Under the pieces are notes generated by a model. It worked only from the letters and a program-made list of their open reading frames with translations, was not told where the DNA came from and did not search any database. A stretch of DNA of 64,000 nt, from assembly GCA_019235415.1 (NCBI GenBank), contig JAFAKN010000006.1:1-64000 (forward strand), given 5' to 3'. The translations under genes and the position numbers were made by a program. The stretch comes from Alphaproteobacteria bacterium. GTDB lineage: Bacteria > Pseudomonadota > Alphaproteobacteria > Reyranellales > Reyranellaceae. Shown piece after piece: positions 48,385 to 57,465 of this stretch; the stretch's first letter is position 1; each line of letters begins with the position of its first letter.

Positions 48385-49638
48385 ATGCACGGGTCGATCA
48401 ACGCACGCGTCGAAGATATCGCCGGCACCACTGTCGAGCCGAGTGCCGACATCGCGCCGACTCCTCGCGCGGTGAATGGCGCACTCATGTACTTCGGTCC
48501 GGACGTGACCGACGCCAGCACCATCAAGCGCGTGCAGCAGTTCATCGACCATGGCTATCGCGTCACCGTCTTCGCCTTCCGCCGCCGCCGCTACAGCAGC
48601 GACCACCAGCCGCCCTGGCCCAACGTGCCGCTGGGCTTCACGAGCGACGGGCGCTACCTGCACCGTCTGTGGGCAATGCTGCGTGCCATTCCCGCGCTCC
48701 TGGCGCACCGGCATGAGGCCTCGCGGGCGGCGGTGTTCTATGCCCGCAACATCGATCAGCTCATCCTCGCCCTGCTGGTCCGTCTGCTGGCCGGCTCGCG
48801 CGCGCCCGTCGCCTACGAGGTGCTCGACATTCCACCGATCCTGATGAGGCGCAGCGTGGCCGCCATGCTGGTGCGCGGCGTCGAGCGGCTGTGCCTGCGT
48901 CCCGTCGACGTCCTCGTGGTTTCCTCGCCGGCTTTTCACCGCAACTATTTCGCCGCGGTCCAGAACTACCGCGGCCGGTGGTTCCTGCTCGAGAATAAGC
49001 TCCATCCCTCGATCGCGACGATGCCGACACCGATGCCGATGCCGGCGCGGCGGCGGACGGCATCGGGACGGCCATGGATTGTCGGCTATTTCGGCATGAT
49101 CCGCGGACAAGAGACCGTCGCGTTGATCGCCCGCCTGGCCGAGCGACTGCGCGGCACGGTGTCGTTCAAGTTCCGCGGTGTCCTGACGACCGTCGACCAG
49201 GCCACGTTCGAGGACATGGTGAGCCGCAGTCCCAACATCGTGTACGGCGGGCCCTATGCACCGCATCGCGACCTCGCCGAACTGTACGGCGGCGTCGATT
49301 TCGCCTGGGCGCTCGATCTCGAGCATGTCGATCACAACTCGCGCTGGCTGATGCCCTGTCGTTTCTACGAGGCGGGCTATTTCGGCGTTCCCTGCCTCGC
49401 GGTGCAGGATTTCGAGGTCGGCCGCGCAATCGAGACGCACCGCATCGGATGGACGTTCGACGAGCCGCTGGAGGACGCCCTCGTGCAGTTCTTCGAAAGG
49501 TTGACGTCGGCGGATTACGAGCGCGTCCGCTCGCGCCTGCAAGCCGCACCTCGCAGCATGTTCGTCGCCGGCGAGGACGTGCGCGGTCTCTGCCGCCTGT
49601 TCGAGACGAGGAGCGCTGCGGTCCGGTCCAATTCCTAG
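48385..49638 (+). CDS. glycosyltransferase-like protein of the exopolysaccharide locus
   Basis: 417 aa from the ATG at 48385, which has GGGAG 10 bases upstream. ALMYFGPDVTDASTIKRVQQF and WIVGYFGMIRGQETVALIARL are GT-B-like, as is GVDFAWALDLEHVDHNSRW. A short MPTPMPMP tract splits the two domains. It is divergent from the GT at 47.1-48.3 kb, so the spacer likely holds two promoters. Sugar unknown. Confidence 0.78.
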   Translation: MHGSINARVEDIAGTTVEPSADIAPTPRAVNGALMYFGPDVTDASTIKRVQQFIDHGYRVTVFAFRRRRYSSDHQPPWPNVPLGFTSDGRYLHRLWAMLRAIPALLAHRHEASRAAVFYARNIDQLILALLVRLLAGSRAPVAYEVLDIPPILMRRSVAAMLVRGVERLCLRPVDVLVVSSPAFHRNYFAAVQNYRGRWFLLENKLHPSIATMPTPMPMPARRRTASGRPWIVGYFGMIRGQETVALIARLAERLRGTVSFKFRGVLTTVDQATFEDMVSRSPNIVYGGPYAPHRDLAELYGGVDFAWALDLEHVDHNSRWLMPCRFYEAGYFGVPCLAVQDFEVGRAIETHRIGWTFDEPLEDALVQFFERLTSADYERVRSRLQAAPRSMFVAGEDVRGLCRLFETRSAAVRSNS

Positions 49639-50399
49639 AGGGCAGGGTCGAGCGTCGCCGCGCGATTGATCATCACGCAGTCGAACTCGACCAGCCGCAT
49701 CGTCCGGTCGCGGCTGACGGGGTAGATGCCAGTGATGTCGAAGCCCCGTTCGTCGAGGTACCTGATCGTCTCCATGTACTGCGGCATGCCCTTGTAGATG
49801 CCGATCACCGACGCCTCGGTCTGCAGCGCCTTCATTTGTGGCAGGCTGTGGCTCGCGCCGCGCAGCACCTCGATGTCGAAGCCCTGTGTGTCGATCTTGA
49901 GGTAGGGCCGCTTGAAGCCGATACGCTGCTGCAGGGTCGGCAGGATCGCATCGAGCGTGCGCACGCTCACGGTCTCGCTGTGACAGGGCGTGTTGAGCTG
50001 AGCGAAGTCGCTGACAGCGGCGGGCTCGGGCTCGAGGAACGAGCTGAACTGGTCGGACACCATGACGTTGATCGGCTGCGCGCCTTCACGGCTGCCGAGC
50101 GCATAGCCCTCGACATGCCAGTCGCGATCCCAGCGGCTGCGCGCGCGCAGGGTCTCGACATGGCGCGAGACCGGCTCGAAAGAGACGATGACGCCGTCGT
50201 AAAATACCTTGTTGCGCAGGAAGTCCCGGTACTGGCCGACGTTGGCGCCGACATCGAGCACACAGTCGACCTCGAGGCGACGCAGGAGCTCGCTGAGATG
50301 CAGCGCCAAGTCGCGCTCCTTCATGTCGCGCAAAGGCACGATATCGTATCCCAGAGAGCGACTGACTCTCAGCACCGACTGCTTGACAATCTTGAGCAT
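49635..50399 (-). CDS. FkbM-family methyltransferase
   Basis: 254 aa. VDCVLDVGANVGQYRDFLR is the SAM-binding glycine-rich motif, and FKRPYLKIDTQGFDIEVLRGA is the family's second hallmark. GGGAGAGG lies just before the ATG. Such enzymes often O-methylate sugars of exopolysaccharides or glycolipids. It is convergent with the glycosyltransferase (4-base overlap of stops) and divergent from galE. Confidence 0.93.
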   Translation of the reverse strand: MLKIVKQSVLRVSRSLGYDIVPLRDMKERDLALHLSELLRRLEVDCVLDVGANVGQYRDFLRNKVFYDGVIVSFEPVSRHVETLRARSRWDRDWHVEGYALGSREGAQPINVMVSDQFSSFLEPEPAAVSDFAQLNTPCHSETVSVRTLDAILPTLQQRIGFKRPYLKIDTQGFDIEVLRGASHSLPQMKALQTEASVIGIYKGMPQYMETIRYLDERGFDITGIYPVSRDRTMRLVEFDCVMINRAATLDPAL

Positions 50400-50557
50400 C
50401 CGCCTCTCCCAACGCCCGTGGTGGCCATATGGTGCAGAGATGCTCGAACGGCGTGGTGACCAGTTGGTGATCAGCCTCGTGGTCGCTTGAGCACTGCCGG
50501 CGTAACGCTACCTAACGCCGCGGAGCGTGCGCAGCGGGGCAGGGAGGTATTCTTCAC

Positions 50558-51556
50558 ATGGTGTTTGCTATTCCGAAGCCGGTGCTGGTGACCGGCGGAG
50601 CGGGCTATATCGGCAGTCACGTCTGCAAGGCCCTGGCCGAGGCCGGTGCCCAACCCGTGTGCCTCGATACGCTGGAGAAGGGCCACGACTGGGCCGTCCG
50701 CTGGGGCGCGCTCGAGCGCGGCGACGTCGGCGATGCGGCGTTCATCGACGAGGTCTTCCGCCGCCACAGGCCGCGCGTCGTGATCCACCTCGCGGGCTAC
50801 ATCGAAGTGGGCGAATCGGTCGCGCAGCCGGAGCGTTACCTGCACAACAACGCCGCCAAGAGCCGCATCCTGATCGAGGCTGCCGTCCGCAATCGAGTCG
50901 AAGCGTTCGTGTTCTCCAGCACCTGCGCCGTCTACGGCTTGCCGCAGTCCGAGCGGTTGAGCGAGGAGCACGACATTGCGCCCATCAACCCCTATGCCGC
51001 GTCCAAAGCCAGCGTCGAGCGCGCCCTCGATGCCGCTGCGACCCGCGGCCTGCGCTCGGCCTCGCTGCGCTACTTCAATGCCACGGGCGCCGACGCAGAG
51101 GGCGAGATCGGCGAGGCGCACGATCCCGAGACGCATCTGCTGCCGCTCGCGGTCGACGCTGCCTTGGGCCTGCGCGAACCTCTGGTGGTGCACGGCTGCG
51201 ACTATCCGACGCCGGACGGGTCCTGCGTGCGCGACTTCGTGCACGTCACCGACCTGGCCGATGCCCATCTGCGCGCGGTACGCTGGCTGCTGCACCGGAA
51301 CAGCCTGGTCGGCTGCCACCAGGCGTTCAACCTGGGATCGGGAACAGGCTACAGCGTGCGCGAGGTGATCGCCGCGATCGGCCGTATCGCCGGTCAGCCC
51401 GTGCCCCACAACAGCGGTCCGCGCCGACCCGGCGATTCGCCGCAGCTGGTGGGCTGCATCACCAAGGCGCAGCGCGAGCTCGACTGGCTGCCGTCGCGCG
51501 GCCTGGAGACGCAGATCGAGGACACACTGCGCTGGCGCCGCAGCATGCAGCGCTGA
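50558..51556 (+). CDS. galE: UDP-glucose 4-epimerase
   Basis: 332 aa. VTGGAGYIGSHVCKALAEAG binds NAD, VFSSTCAVYGLPQSERL and NPYAASKASVERAL hold the catalytic Ser/Tyr/Lys, and YFNATGADAEGEIGE is typical of GalE. It interconverts UDP-glucose and UDP-galactose, supplying galactose for the polymer. GGGAGG lies 11 bases before the ATG. A 15-base tandem repeat begins at its stop codon. Confidence 0.95.
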   Translation: MVFAIPKPVLVTGGAGYIGSHVCKALAEAGAQPVCLDTLEKGHDWAVRWGALERGDVGDAAFIDEVFRRHRPRVVIHLAGYIEVGESVAQPERYLHNNAAKSRILIEAAVRNRVEAFVFSSTCAVYGLPQSERLSEEHDIAPINPYAASKASVERALDAAATRGLRSASLRYFNATGADAEGEIGEAHDPETHLLPLAVDAALGLREPLVVHGCDYPTPDGSCVRDFVHVTDLADAHLRAVRWLLHRNSLVGCHQAFNLGSGTGYSVREVIAAIGRIAGQPVPHNSGPRRPGDSPQLVGCITKAQRELDWLPSRGLETQIEDTLRWRRSMQR

Positions 51557-51599
51557 CGGGGGCAGCGCGGACGGGGGCAGCGCGGACGGGGGCAGCGCC
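51555..51599. repeat. 15-base tandem repeat (3 units) after galE
   Basis: Three units GACGGGGGCAGCGCG (last base C in the third) start within the galE stop codon and end 9 bases before the MscS stop on the other strand. Confidence 0.9.
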
Positions 51600-51608
51600 G
51601 ATGACGTT

Positions 51609-52724
51609 TCAGGCGGCATCGCGCTTGTCCGACCGACCCGACAGCCTGCGAAAGTCGATCAGCTCGGCGCGCTGCTTGGGCAGTGCCGCCGGGTACTCGG
51701 ACTGCAGGAAGACGATCAGTTTCTCGCGTACCTCGCAGCGCAGGTCCCAGGCATCGTCGGACGTGCGGGCGCTGACCAACGCACGCAGCTGCACCGCCCG
51801 CTCGCTGCTGTCGACCACCTGCAGGTTGACGACGCCGGCGTCCCACAGCCTGCTCTCGCGCACGATCTCCTCCAGGCGCGCGCGCACTCGCGCCACCGGC
51901 ACGCTGTAGTCGACCCACAGCAGCACGGTGCCGATCAGGTCGGTCGATTGCCGGGTCCAGTTCTGGAACGGCTTTTCGAGGAAGTAGGATAAGGGGACCA
52001 CCATGCGCCGCCGGTCCCACAGCTTCACGACGACGTAGGTGCCGGTGATCTCCTCGACCACGCCGTATTCGCCTTCCAGGACCACCACGTCGTCGATGCG
52101 GATCGGCTGGCTGACCGCGATCTGGATGCCGGCGAACAGGTTGGCGAGCAGCGGACGGGCCGCCAGGCCCACCACCAGGCCGGCTGCACCCGCCGAGGCG
52201 ATCAGGCTGACGCCGTACTGGCGCACCGAATCGAACGTCATCAGCGCCGCCGCCGCCGTGACGATGACGACGAGGGTGCCCGCCACGCGACGCAGCACGC
52301 GGACTTGCGTCACGTGCTTGCGCGCCAGCACGTCGTAGCCCTGCACGACGCTGGAGCGGCGCAAGTAGAAGTCCGACGCCATCCCGATCGTGGCTGTCGC
52401 GCTCCAGCCCAGCAGCAGGATGAAGGCGACCACGAGGCCGTGTGCAACCGCCATTCGTGCGGCGGCAGGCATTGGCGTCACCGGAAGCACAACGGCCACC
52501 GCCACGATCACGAGCCCGAGGCGAATCAGCCCGTCCGCCGCCGCGATCAGCGACTGCAGGAATTCGCGGTGCGGCGGGACCAGCTGTCGCACCCAGCGGA
52601 CAGCCGTTCGGTGGACGAGCAGAGCGGCCACCGCCGGCGCGATCAGTATCGCCGCCGAAATGAGCCAGTCGGGAAGCCAGCCGAGATCGGCCTGCAAGAG
52701 ATCGAGCGCGTCACGAACGGACAT
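51609..52724 (-). CDS. MscS-family mechanosensitive ion channel
   Basis: 371 aa: four hydrophobic helices in the N-terminal half, the pore helix (SLIASAGAAGLVVGLAARPLLANLF in parts), then the MscS beta domain (ISQPIRIDDVVVLEGEYGVVEEI-like) and the alpha-beta tail with LQVVDSSERAVQLRALV. It releases solutes on hypo-osmotic shock from the inner membrane. It is convergent with galE and divergent from the NUDIX gene. Longer than the small E. coli MscS because of an extra N-terminal membrane part. Confidence 0.93.
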   Translation of the reverse strand: MSVRDALDLLQADLGWLPDWLISAAILIAPAVAALLVHRTAVRWVRQLVPPHREFLQSLIAAADGLIRLGLVIVAVAVVLPVTPMPAAARMAVAHGLVVAFILLLGWSATATIGMASDFYLRRSSVVQGYDVLARKHVTQVRVLRRVAGTLVVIVTAAAALMTFDSVRQYGVSLIASAGAAGLVVGLAARPLLANLFAGIQIAVSQPIRIDDVVVLEGEYGVVEEITGTYVVVKLWDRRRMVVPLSYFLEKPFQNWTRQSTDLIGTVLLWVDYSVPVARVRARLEEIVRESRLWDAGVVNLQVVDSSERAVQLRALVSARTSDDAWDLRCEVREKLIVFLQSEYPAALPKQRAELIDFRRLSGRSDKRDAA

Positions 52725-52806
52725 GGCGAGCCAACGGTAGTCGCGGATCGCACGTTGCGGCTTTCATGGACGTGTCATGAAAGTCGGGCGCAGGTAGGAT
52801 GCGCGC

Positions 52807-53304
52807 ATGCCTTCGGAGAGTGCCGGCGTTCTCATGTTCCGGCGCATGGGCGGCCAGTTGCAGGTGCTGCTGGTCCACCCAGGCGGCCCGTTCTGGCGGC
52901 GCAAGGATCTCGGCGCATGGACCATCCCCAAAGGCGAGCGCATGGCAGGTGAAGATCCCGAAGCGACGGCACGTCGCGAGTTCGCCGAAGAGACGGGCCG
53001 CACGCTCGATGGAGCGTTGCTGGGACTTGGCCGGATCAAGCAACGAGGCGGCAAGCAGGTCGAGGCCTTCGCAATCGAAGGCGACTTCGATCCCGCACGC
53101 CTCGTCTGCAACAGCTTCGAGATCGAGTGGCCACCGCGCAGTGGCAAGCGGCAGTCGTTTGCCGAGGTCGACAAGGCCGCGTGGTTCACGCTCGAGGAGG
53201 CCCGCGCGAAGATAAATGGTGCCCAGATCGAACTGCTCGAGCGACTTGAAGCACTGATCCTCTCGCCGGACCGCGGGCCTCCAGGCCCGCATTCACGATC
53301 ATGA
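52807..53304 (+). CDS. NUDIX hydrolase
   Basis: 165 aa. The Nudix box is complete: GEDPEATARREFAEETGRTL fits the last part of Gx5Ex7REUxEExGU, with the first Gly in PKGERMAGE. MFRRMGGQLQVLLVHPGGPFW opens the fold. AGGA lies before the ATG. The last about 13 residues ([13 protein letters not shown]) are encoded by a palindromic family B repeat, so the original C-terminus was probably shorter. The substrate, a nucleoside diphosphate derivative, is unknown. Confidence 0.93.
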   Translation: MPSESAGVLMFRRMGGQLQVLLVHPGGPFWRRKDLGAWTIPKGERMAGEDPEATARREFAEETGRTLDGALLGLGRIKQRGGKQVEAFAIEGDFDPARLVCNSFEIEWPPRSGKRQSFAEVDKAAWFTLEEARAKINGAQIELLERLEALILSPDRGPPGPHSRS

Positions 53305-53330
53305 GCGGGCCTGGAGGCCCGCGGTCCGGC
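53265..53330. repeat. palindromic repeat family B, perfect 26-base arms, overlapping the NUDIX 3' end
   Basis: GCCGGACCGCGGGCCTCC...GGCCCGC (53265-53290) is the exact reverse complement of 53305-53330, around a 14-base centre ATTCACGATCATGA that holds the NUDIX stop codon. It separates the NUDIX gene from the convergent luciferase-like gene and could act as a bidirectional terminator. Confidence 0.92.
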
Positions 53331-53340
53331 AGGATCAAGG

Positions 53341-54471
53341 TCAGCTGAACTTGGGCATCACCTTGGTGGCCATGAGATCGAGCGACGTCAGGATCTGGCT
53401 ACGCTCGTGCAGGCCCTGCGGGATCAGCAGGATCACCTCGTCCTGGTCTGGGATCACGTGCCGCACCTGCTCGAGCCGGCGGCAGATCGTATCGGGAGAG
53501 CCGACCAGCAGCTCGGGCACACCCTGGCCGAACGGTGTCGCCCAGCTGTGCCAGAACCACATCATGTCCTTCAGCCATTCGTGCGCCTGGGCGTCGGTCG
53601 GTGCGCAGACGAATACGCCTCCCCAGCCGGCCTGCTCGCCGTGCTCGACCTTGCGACCGTGCTTCGCCGCCTCTGCCGTATAAGCGTGGCAGAGCTGGTC
53701 GAAGAAGCTGAGGTTGTCGGTGAGGACGATCGGCTTGCCGCCGTAGCGTGCCCAGAACAGCGCGGTGCGCATCGAGGCGGCGAAGCCGCCGTAGAGCGGC
53801 GGATGCGGCGTCTGCAAGGGTCGCGGCGCGATGCCGATCTCCTCGACCTGCATGGCGGCCGAGACGCCGTGGCCGTATCTCACGTAGACCGGATGCTCGT
53901 GCGGATTGACCATGCCGGTTGGCGGGAAGTTCCAATACTTGCCGTGGTGGCTGAAGGTCTCGTGGGAGAGCGCCTTGACCACGACGTCGACGAACTCGGC
54001 AAAGTACTCGCGGTTGGCGGCATCGGCCGGCGAATCCTTGTTCCACGGGCCGACCGCATTCAGCTCGTCGCGCACCTTGAAGTTCTCGACCCAACGCGCC
54101 TGGTAGCCGCGCACCAGGCCCACCCCGAACCGGCCGCCCAGCATGTGATCCATCGTGGCGATGTCCTCGGCGACGCGCAGCGGGTTGTGCGTCGTCGACA
54201 CGAAGCCGCAGGTGATGACGCGCAGCCGCTTGGAGTGCTTGCCCAGCCACATCGACATCAGCCGCGGATCGTTGGAGATCTCGAAACCTTCGATCTGTAG
54301 ATGGTGCTCGGGATGGCCGAACCCGAAATAGCCCGCGTCGTCGGCGAAGCGCACATATTCGGCGATCTCGTCCAGCATGCGCTGGTAGAGCTCGGGCTTG
54401 CGGCCCGCCATGCCGGCCTCGAGCTCGGCGCGCCGGCCCACGGTGCAGTACATGAACAGGCTGAAGCGCAT
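53341..54471 (-). CDS. LLM-class flavin-dependent oxidoreductase (luciferase-like monooxygenase)
   Basis: 376 aa. MRFSLFMYCTVGRRAEL begins the TIM-barrel; WLGKHSKRLRVITCGFVST, DHMLGGRFGVGLVRGYQARW and LLVGSPDTICRRLEQVRH are typical of bacterial luciferase-like enzymes. GAGAGG lies just before the ATG at 54471. It uses reduced flavin to oxidise an organic substrate. A family A repeat lies between it and the amidohydrolase upstream; both are on the minus strand and may form one operon. Confidence 0.93.
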   Translation of the reverse strand: MRFSLFMYCTVGRRAELEAGMAGRKPELYQRMLDEIAEYVRFADDAGYFGFGHPEHHLQIEGFEISNDPRLMSMWLGKHSKRLRVITCGFVSTTHNPLRVAEDIATMDHMLGGRFGVGLVRGYQARWVENFKVRDELNAVGPWNKDSPADAANREYFAEFVDVVVKALSHETFSHHGKYWNFPPTGMVNPHEHPVYVRYGHGVSAAMQVEEIGIAPRPLQTPHPPLYGGFAASMRTALFWARYGGKPIVLTDNLSFFDQLCHAYTAEAAKHGRKVEHGEQAGWGGVFVCAPTDAQAHEWLKDMMWFWHSWATPFGQGVPELLVGSPDTICRRLEQVRHVIPDQDEVILLIPQGLHERSQILTSLDLMATKVMPKFS

Positions 54472-54486
54472 GGTTCCTCTCAGTTG

Positions 54487-54610
54487 CCTCCCCATCGTGC
54501 AACGATGGGGAGGTGGCCCGAATGGCCGGAGGGGTCAAGCGCTCTTCGTTGCTGCCCCTTGACCCCTCCGTCCGCTGCGCGGACACCTCCCCGAGCTTCG
54601 CTCAGGGAGG
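54487..54610. repeat. palindromic repeat family A copy 3
   Basis: Same stem order as the copies at 10.6 and 21.7 kb: CCTCCCC/GGGGAGG hairpin, GGCCCGAATGGCC, the long pair GGAGGGGTCAAG ... CTTGACCCCTCC, GTCCGCTGCGCGGAC and a closing CCTCCC...GGGAGG. Uninterrupted. Confidence 0.88.
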
Positions 54611-54616
54611 ACAACT

Positions 54617-55720
54617 TCAAGCCGCGAGCTTGTACAGCTCGGCGACGTTATCGTGCAGGATGCGCTTCCTGAGCTCGGGCGACAGATGCGCCGTCTGCTC
54701 GGCGATCACCTGCTGGCTCGACGGCCAGGTCGAATCGCTGTGCGGGAAGTCGGACGCCCACATGAGCTGATGCGGTCCCATCTGCTCGGCGAACTGGAAG
54801 GCTGTCCAGTCGTCCTGGAAGGTGAGCGCGATGTTCTCGCGGAAATACTCCGAGGGCAGGCGGGCGAGTTCCTGGCCCTTCATCCAGTAGCGATGGCGCT
54901 TGTAGGCGTGGTCCATGCGATACATGAAGTGCGGCGCCCAGCCGGCGTCGGCTTCGACGCAGACGACGCGCAGCTTGGGATGGCGCTCGAAGACGCCGGA
55001 GTAGACCAGCAGGCCCATGATGTCCTGGCAGCCGCGGATGATCGACAGGAACGAGTTGATCTTGGGTCCGCGCGGCTTGACCATGGTGTTGTCGCCGCTC
55101 GATGTCAGGATGTGGAAGGCGAGCGGCAGCTCGAGCGCCACGGCGGTCTCCCAGAACGGATCGTAGATCGGGTCGTCGTAGTCCTTCTCGGCGGGGTTGC
55201 CCGGCATCATGACGCCGCGAAAGCCCATCGCCTTGATGCGCTCGAGATCGGCGATGCCTTCCTCGACCGTGCGCATGGCCGTCTGGCCCATCCCGATCAG
55301 CCGGTCGGGCGCATGCGCACAATAGGACTCGAGCCAGCGATTGTAGGCATCGAAGCAGGCCTTCTTGTAGTCGAAGTCGGGGTGGTTGCAGAGCAGCATG
55401 CCGACCGTCGGGTAGATGATCTCGGCGCCGACGCCGTCTTTGTCCTGGTCGGCGAGCCGCACCGTGGGGTCCCAGCCGCCCCGGTGGAGGTCCTCGAACT
55501 TGGCGCCGCCGATCCGGATGTCCTGGGGCGCGACGCCGGCCGCGGCGATCAGGCCCATGGGCACCGGTGTCTTCATGCCCTCGACCACGTAGATGTCGCC
55601 CATGCCCTCCTTGTGGACGACGTGCGGCGCCTTCTCTCGCCAAGCCGGCTCAATGTTCTCGACATAGCAGAGCGGCGGCTCGGTGATGTGCGAATCGGCG
55701 GAAATCGGGCGCCAGTCCAT
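54617..55720 (-). CDS. amidohydrolase family protein (Amidohydro_2)
   Basis: 367 aa. RPISADSHITEPP carries the N-terminal metal motif (D-S-H rather than H-x-H), and LMWASDFPHSDSTWPSS the C-terminal Asp with 'DFPHSDS', a pattern frequent in the Amidohydro_2 proteins of soil alphaproteobacteria, often found beside luciferase-like monooxygenases as here. ATG at 55720 follows a CGGAGG-type site (GGAGGAACGAGA). Probably degrades a product of the adjacent monooxygenase; the substrate is unknown. Confidence 0.9.
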   Translation of the reverse strand: MDWRPISADSHITEPPLCYVENIEPAWREKAPHVVHKEGMGDIYVVEGMKTPVPMGLIAAAGVAPQDIRIGGAKFEDLHRGGWDPTVRLADQDKDGVGAEIIYPTVGMLLCNHPDFDYKKACFDAYNRWLESYCAHAPDRLIGMGQTAMRTVEEGIADLERIKAMGFRGVMMPGNPAEKDYDDPIYDPFWETAVALELPLAFHILTSSGDNTMVKPRGPKINSFLSIIRGCQDIMGLLVYSGVFERHPKLRVVCVEADAGWAPHFMYRMDHAYKRHRYWMKGQELARLPSEYFRENIALTFQDDWTAFQFAEQMGPHQLMWASDFPHSDSTWPSSQQVIAEQTAHLSPELRKRILHDNVAELYKLAA

Positions 55721-55868
55721 TCTCGTTCCTCCGGAGGGGATTTATGGGCAAAATGGTAGGCAGAGCCCCTGCGGCGCGGCAAGCTGCCGGGCGGCCCCCG
55801 TTTCGGCGAGCGGCAGCGGTTGAACGCCCCCTTCCCCTGTGGCATACCCGCGCCCGCCCGCGTCCGGC

Positions 55869-55943
<75 letters not shown>

Positions 55944-56369
55944 GCCGGCCGCTGCCATTAAATGCAAGCGGGCCAACGTTTTATCGACGTTGACTCGCTT
56001 GCTTTTCCCTGTGGATGGCGGCCAGTCTTGCCCAGCAAATAACCGCAACGGACCGCGAACAGCCGAAAAAAACACTGGGCAACTCACTGGGCAAACGTTC
56101 TCTGCCTGTTCAAGCTCTGATGATGACGCACCTACGGTCGCCGCCTACCTTCTCGAGCCATGATCGAGGTCGGCTTGAGCGCGAGCGACGCGCCTTTCGC
56201 GGGCTCGATCGGCACCGACGAACCGTCGAGTTGATCGTTGACGGAGGCCATGGCCTTCACCATTGCCTCCTGCGCCGAGGGGCCTTCGATGTCTGAGGCT
56301 GCGAGGTGGCTATCCTTGTCATAGACGACGGCGTCACCAGGTGTGGCCAAGCTTCAGCACAACGAAGAG
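55944..56369. other. gene-poor stretch after tRNA-Thr
   Basis: No confident gene. An inverted pair just after the tRNA (GCAAGCGGGCCAACG ... CGTTGACTCGCTTGC) could form a hairpin near 55964-56003. A 72-aa minus-strand frame (56132-56350, MATPGDAVVYDKDSHLAA...) has protein-like composition but no family I recognise. Confidence 0.5.
56132..56350 (-). CDS. possible small hypothetical protein or remnant (72 aa)
   Basis: The frame reads plausibly (DIEGPSAQEAMVKAMASV, then SSVPIEPAKGASLALKPT), unlike the Arg/Pro-rich shadows nearby. It lies between tRNA-Thr and the tRNA-Pro fragment. It may be the end of a former island gene. No Shine-Dalgarno is obvious. Confidence 0.3.
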   Translation of the reverse strand: MATPGDAVVYDKDSHLAASDIEGPSAQEAMVKAMASVNDQLDGSSVPIEPAKGASLALKPTSIMAREGRRRP

Positions 56370-56433
56370 AGCCTGGTAGAGCATTAGCTTCGGAAGCTAG
56401 GGGCCGGAGGTTCGAATCCTCTCACTCCGACCA
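56370..56433 (+). pseudogene. 3' fragment of a tRNA-Pro (anticodon CGG), probable attachment-site remnant
   Basis: From the D loop onward the sequence is a good tRNA: D-loop AGCCTGGTAGAGC, anticodon arm TTAGC-TTCGGAA-GCTAG (anticodon CGG), T arm GGAGG-TTCGAAT-CCTCT, acceptor strand CACTCCG, then A and CCA. The expected 5' part (CGGAGTG and the first D-stem strand) is absent: the bases before it (AACGAAGAG) do not pair. Such 3' tRNA pieces are what tyrosine integrases leave at island ends. Confidence 0.75.
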
Positions 56434-57465
56434 ATCGGTGAAGGGTTTTGGGGGCTTTCCGGAAGGAGGGCCCCCAAGCTTTCAGGGACATTTTTCAAAG
56501 ACTCCGTTCTCTTCTCTTTCTCGCGGCAGGGCAATCCATTCCGCGTCGGGTTTGTGGTGACGTTGGTCCACACCCGGCATCGCCGGTCCAGCCGCATAAT
56601 CACGATGCCGATGGCCAGGGCGGCCACCCGGATCGCCGCATGCCGTGGAGAAGTCATGAACGCACCCGTCAATCGCAAGTCACTACACTTGCTTCGTCTT
56701 GAAATGGCACCGGCTTGATCTGCGCCGCCCGGCGCTACCGGGCGCAATGCTTGTAGAGCGCGACCAAGCGACCAAGCCCATCTAAACCACAAGTTCTTTC
56801 AGGGTGGACGGCCACATCATCGAGATTGACGTGCGCGGCCGTGTCGCCGTCTCCGAGGCTGAGGCCCCATGCAGGACATCGGCATCGTGCGTCTGATGAA
56901 CTGACGCTCGCCTAGGCGGTTCGCGACGGCGCCCTGGCCCTGCTCCGGCGCCTTCGCGTCCGACGAGCTGCCACCACGGCCGAGCGCGGCCGCACCGCCT
57001 TAGAGTTCGGTCACTTTGCCCTGTAATGTAAGTCGCGGCCAGCATGCCGTCAGGTTGCGTCACGTCCTTGAAGGGCGCGGCGTGATCGAGCCAGCTCGCC
57101 ATCAGGTTGCCGAGCATGGCACGAGGATCGGCAATTCAGGCCGCGTACGGATCGAAAACGAAGGGAAGCACCAGTTCTCGCCATGCCTGACATCGAACGA
57201 GGCGTTTTTCGAGCAGAACGCGCGAACCGTAGCCTATGCCCGGCCCTACACGCTGAAGACGATGGCCGAGTCAGTCCCGGCGCAACTGTTCATCGCACTC
57301 TGGACCGTTTGAAGGGATGACCGGATCTAGATCAGCGCCCGATACCTGCACTGCCGGTACTTGACGCCACCGGATGGCCGCTTCTTTTCAACGTCCACAG
57401 ATTTTCACGACCCGACCATCAGGTCTGTCTTCCATCAACGTGCTGGCTCCTGTGCGAGCGTCTGC
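56434..57465. other. about 1 kb without a convincing gene
   Basis: Many short frames on both strands but none with a family signature. Two fragments look more protein-like than the rest: a minus-strand piece (57117 downwards, MLGNLMASWLDHAAPFKDV) and a plus-strand piece near 57160-57312 (EAFFEQNARTVAYARPYTL). They lie in overlapping sequence, so at most one is real. The stretch is probably decayed island DNA. Confidence 0.5.
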
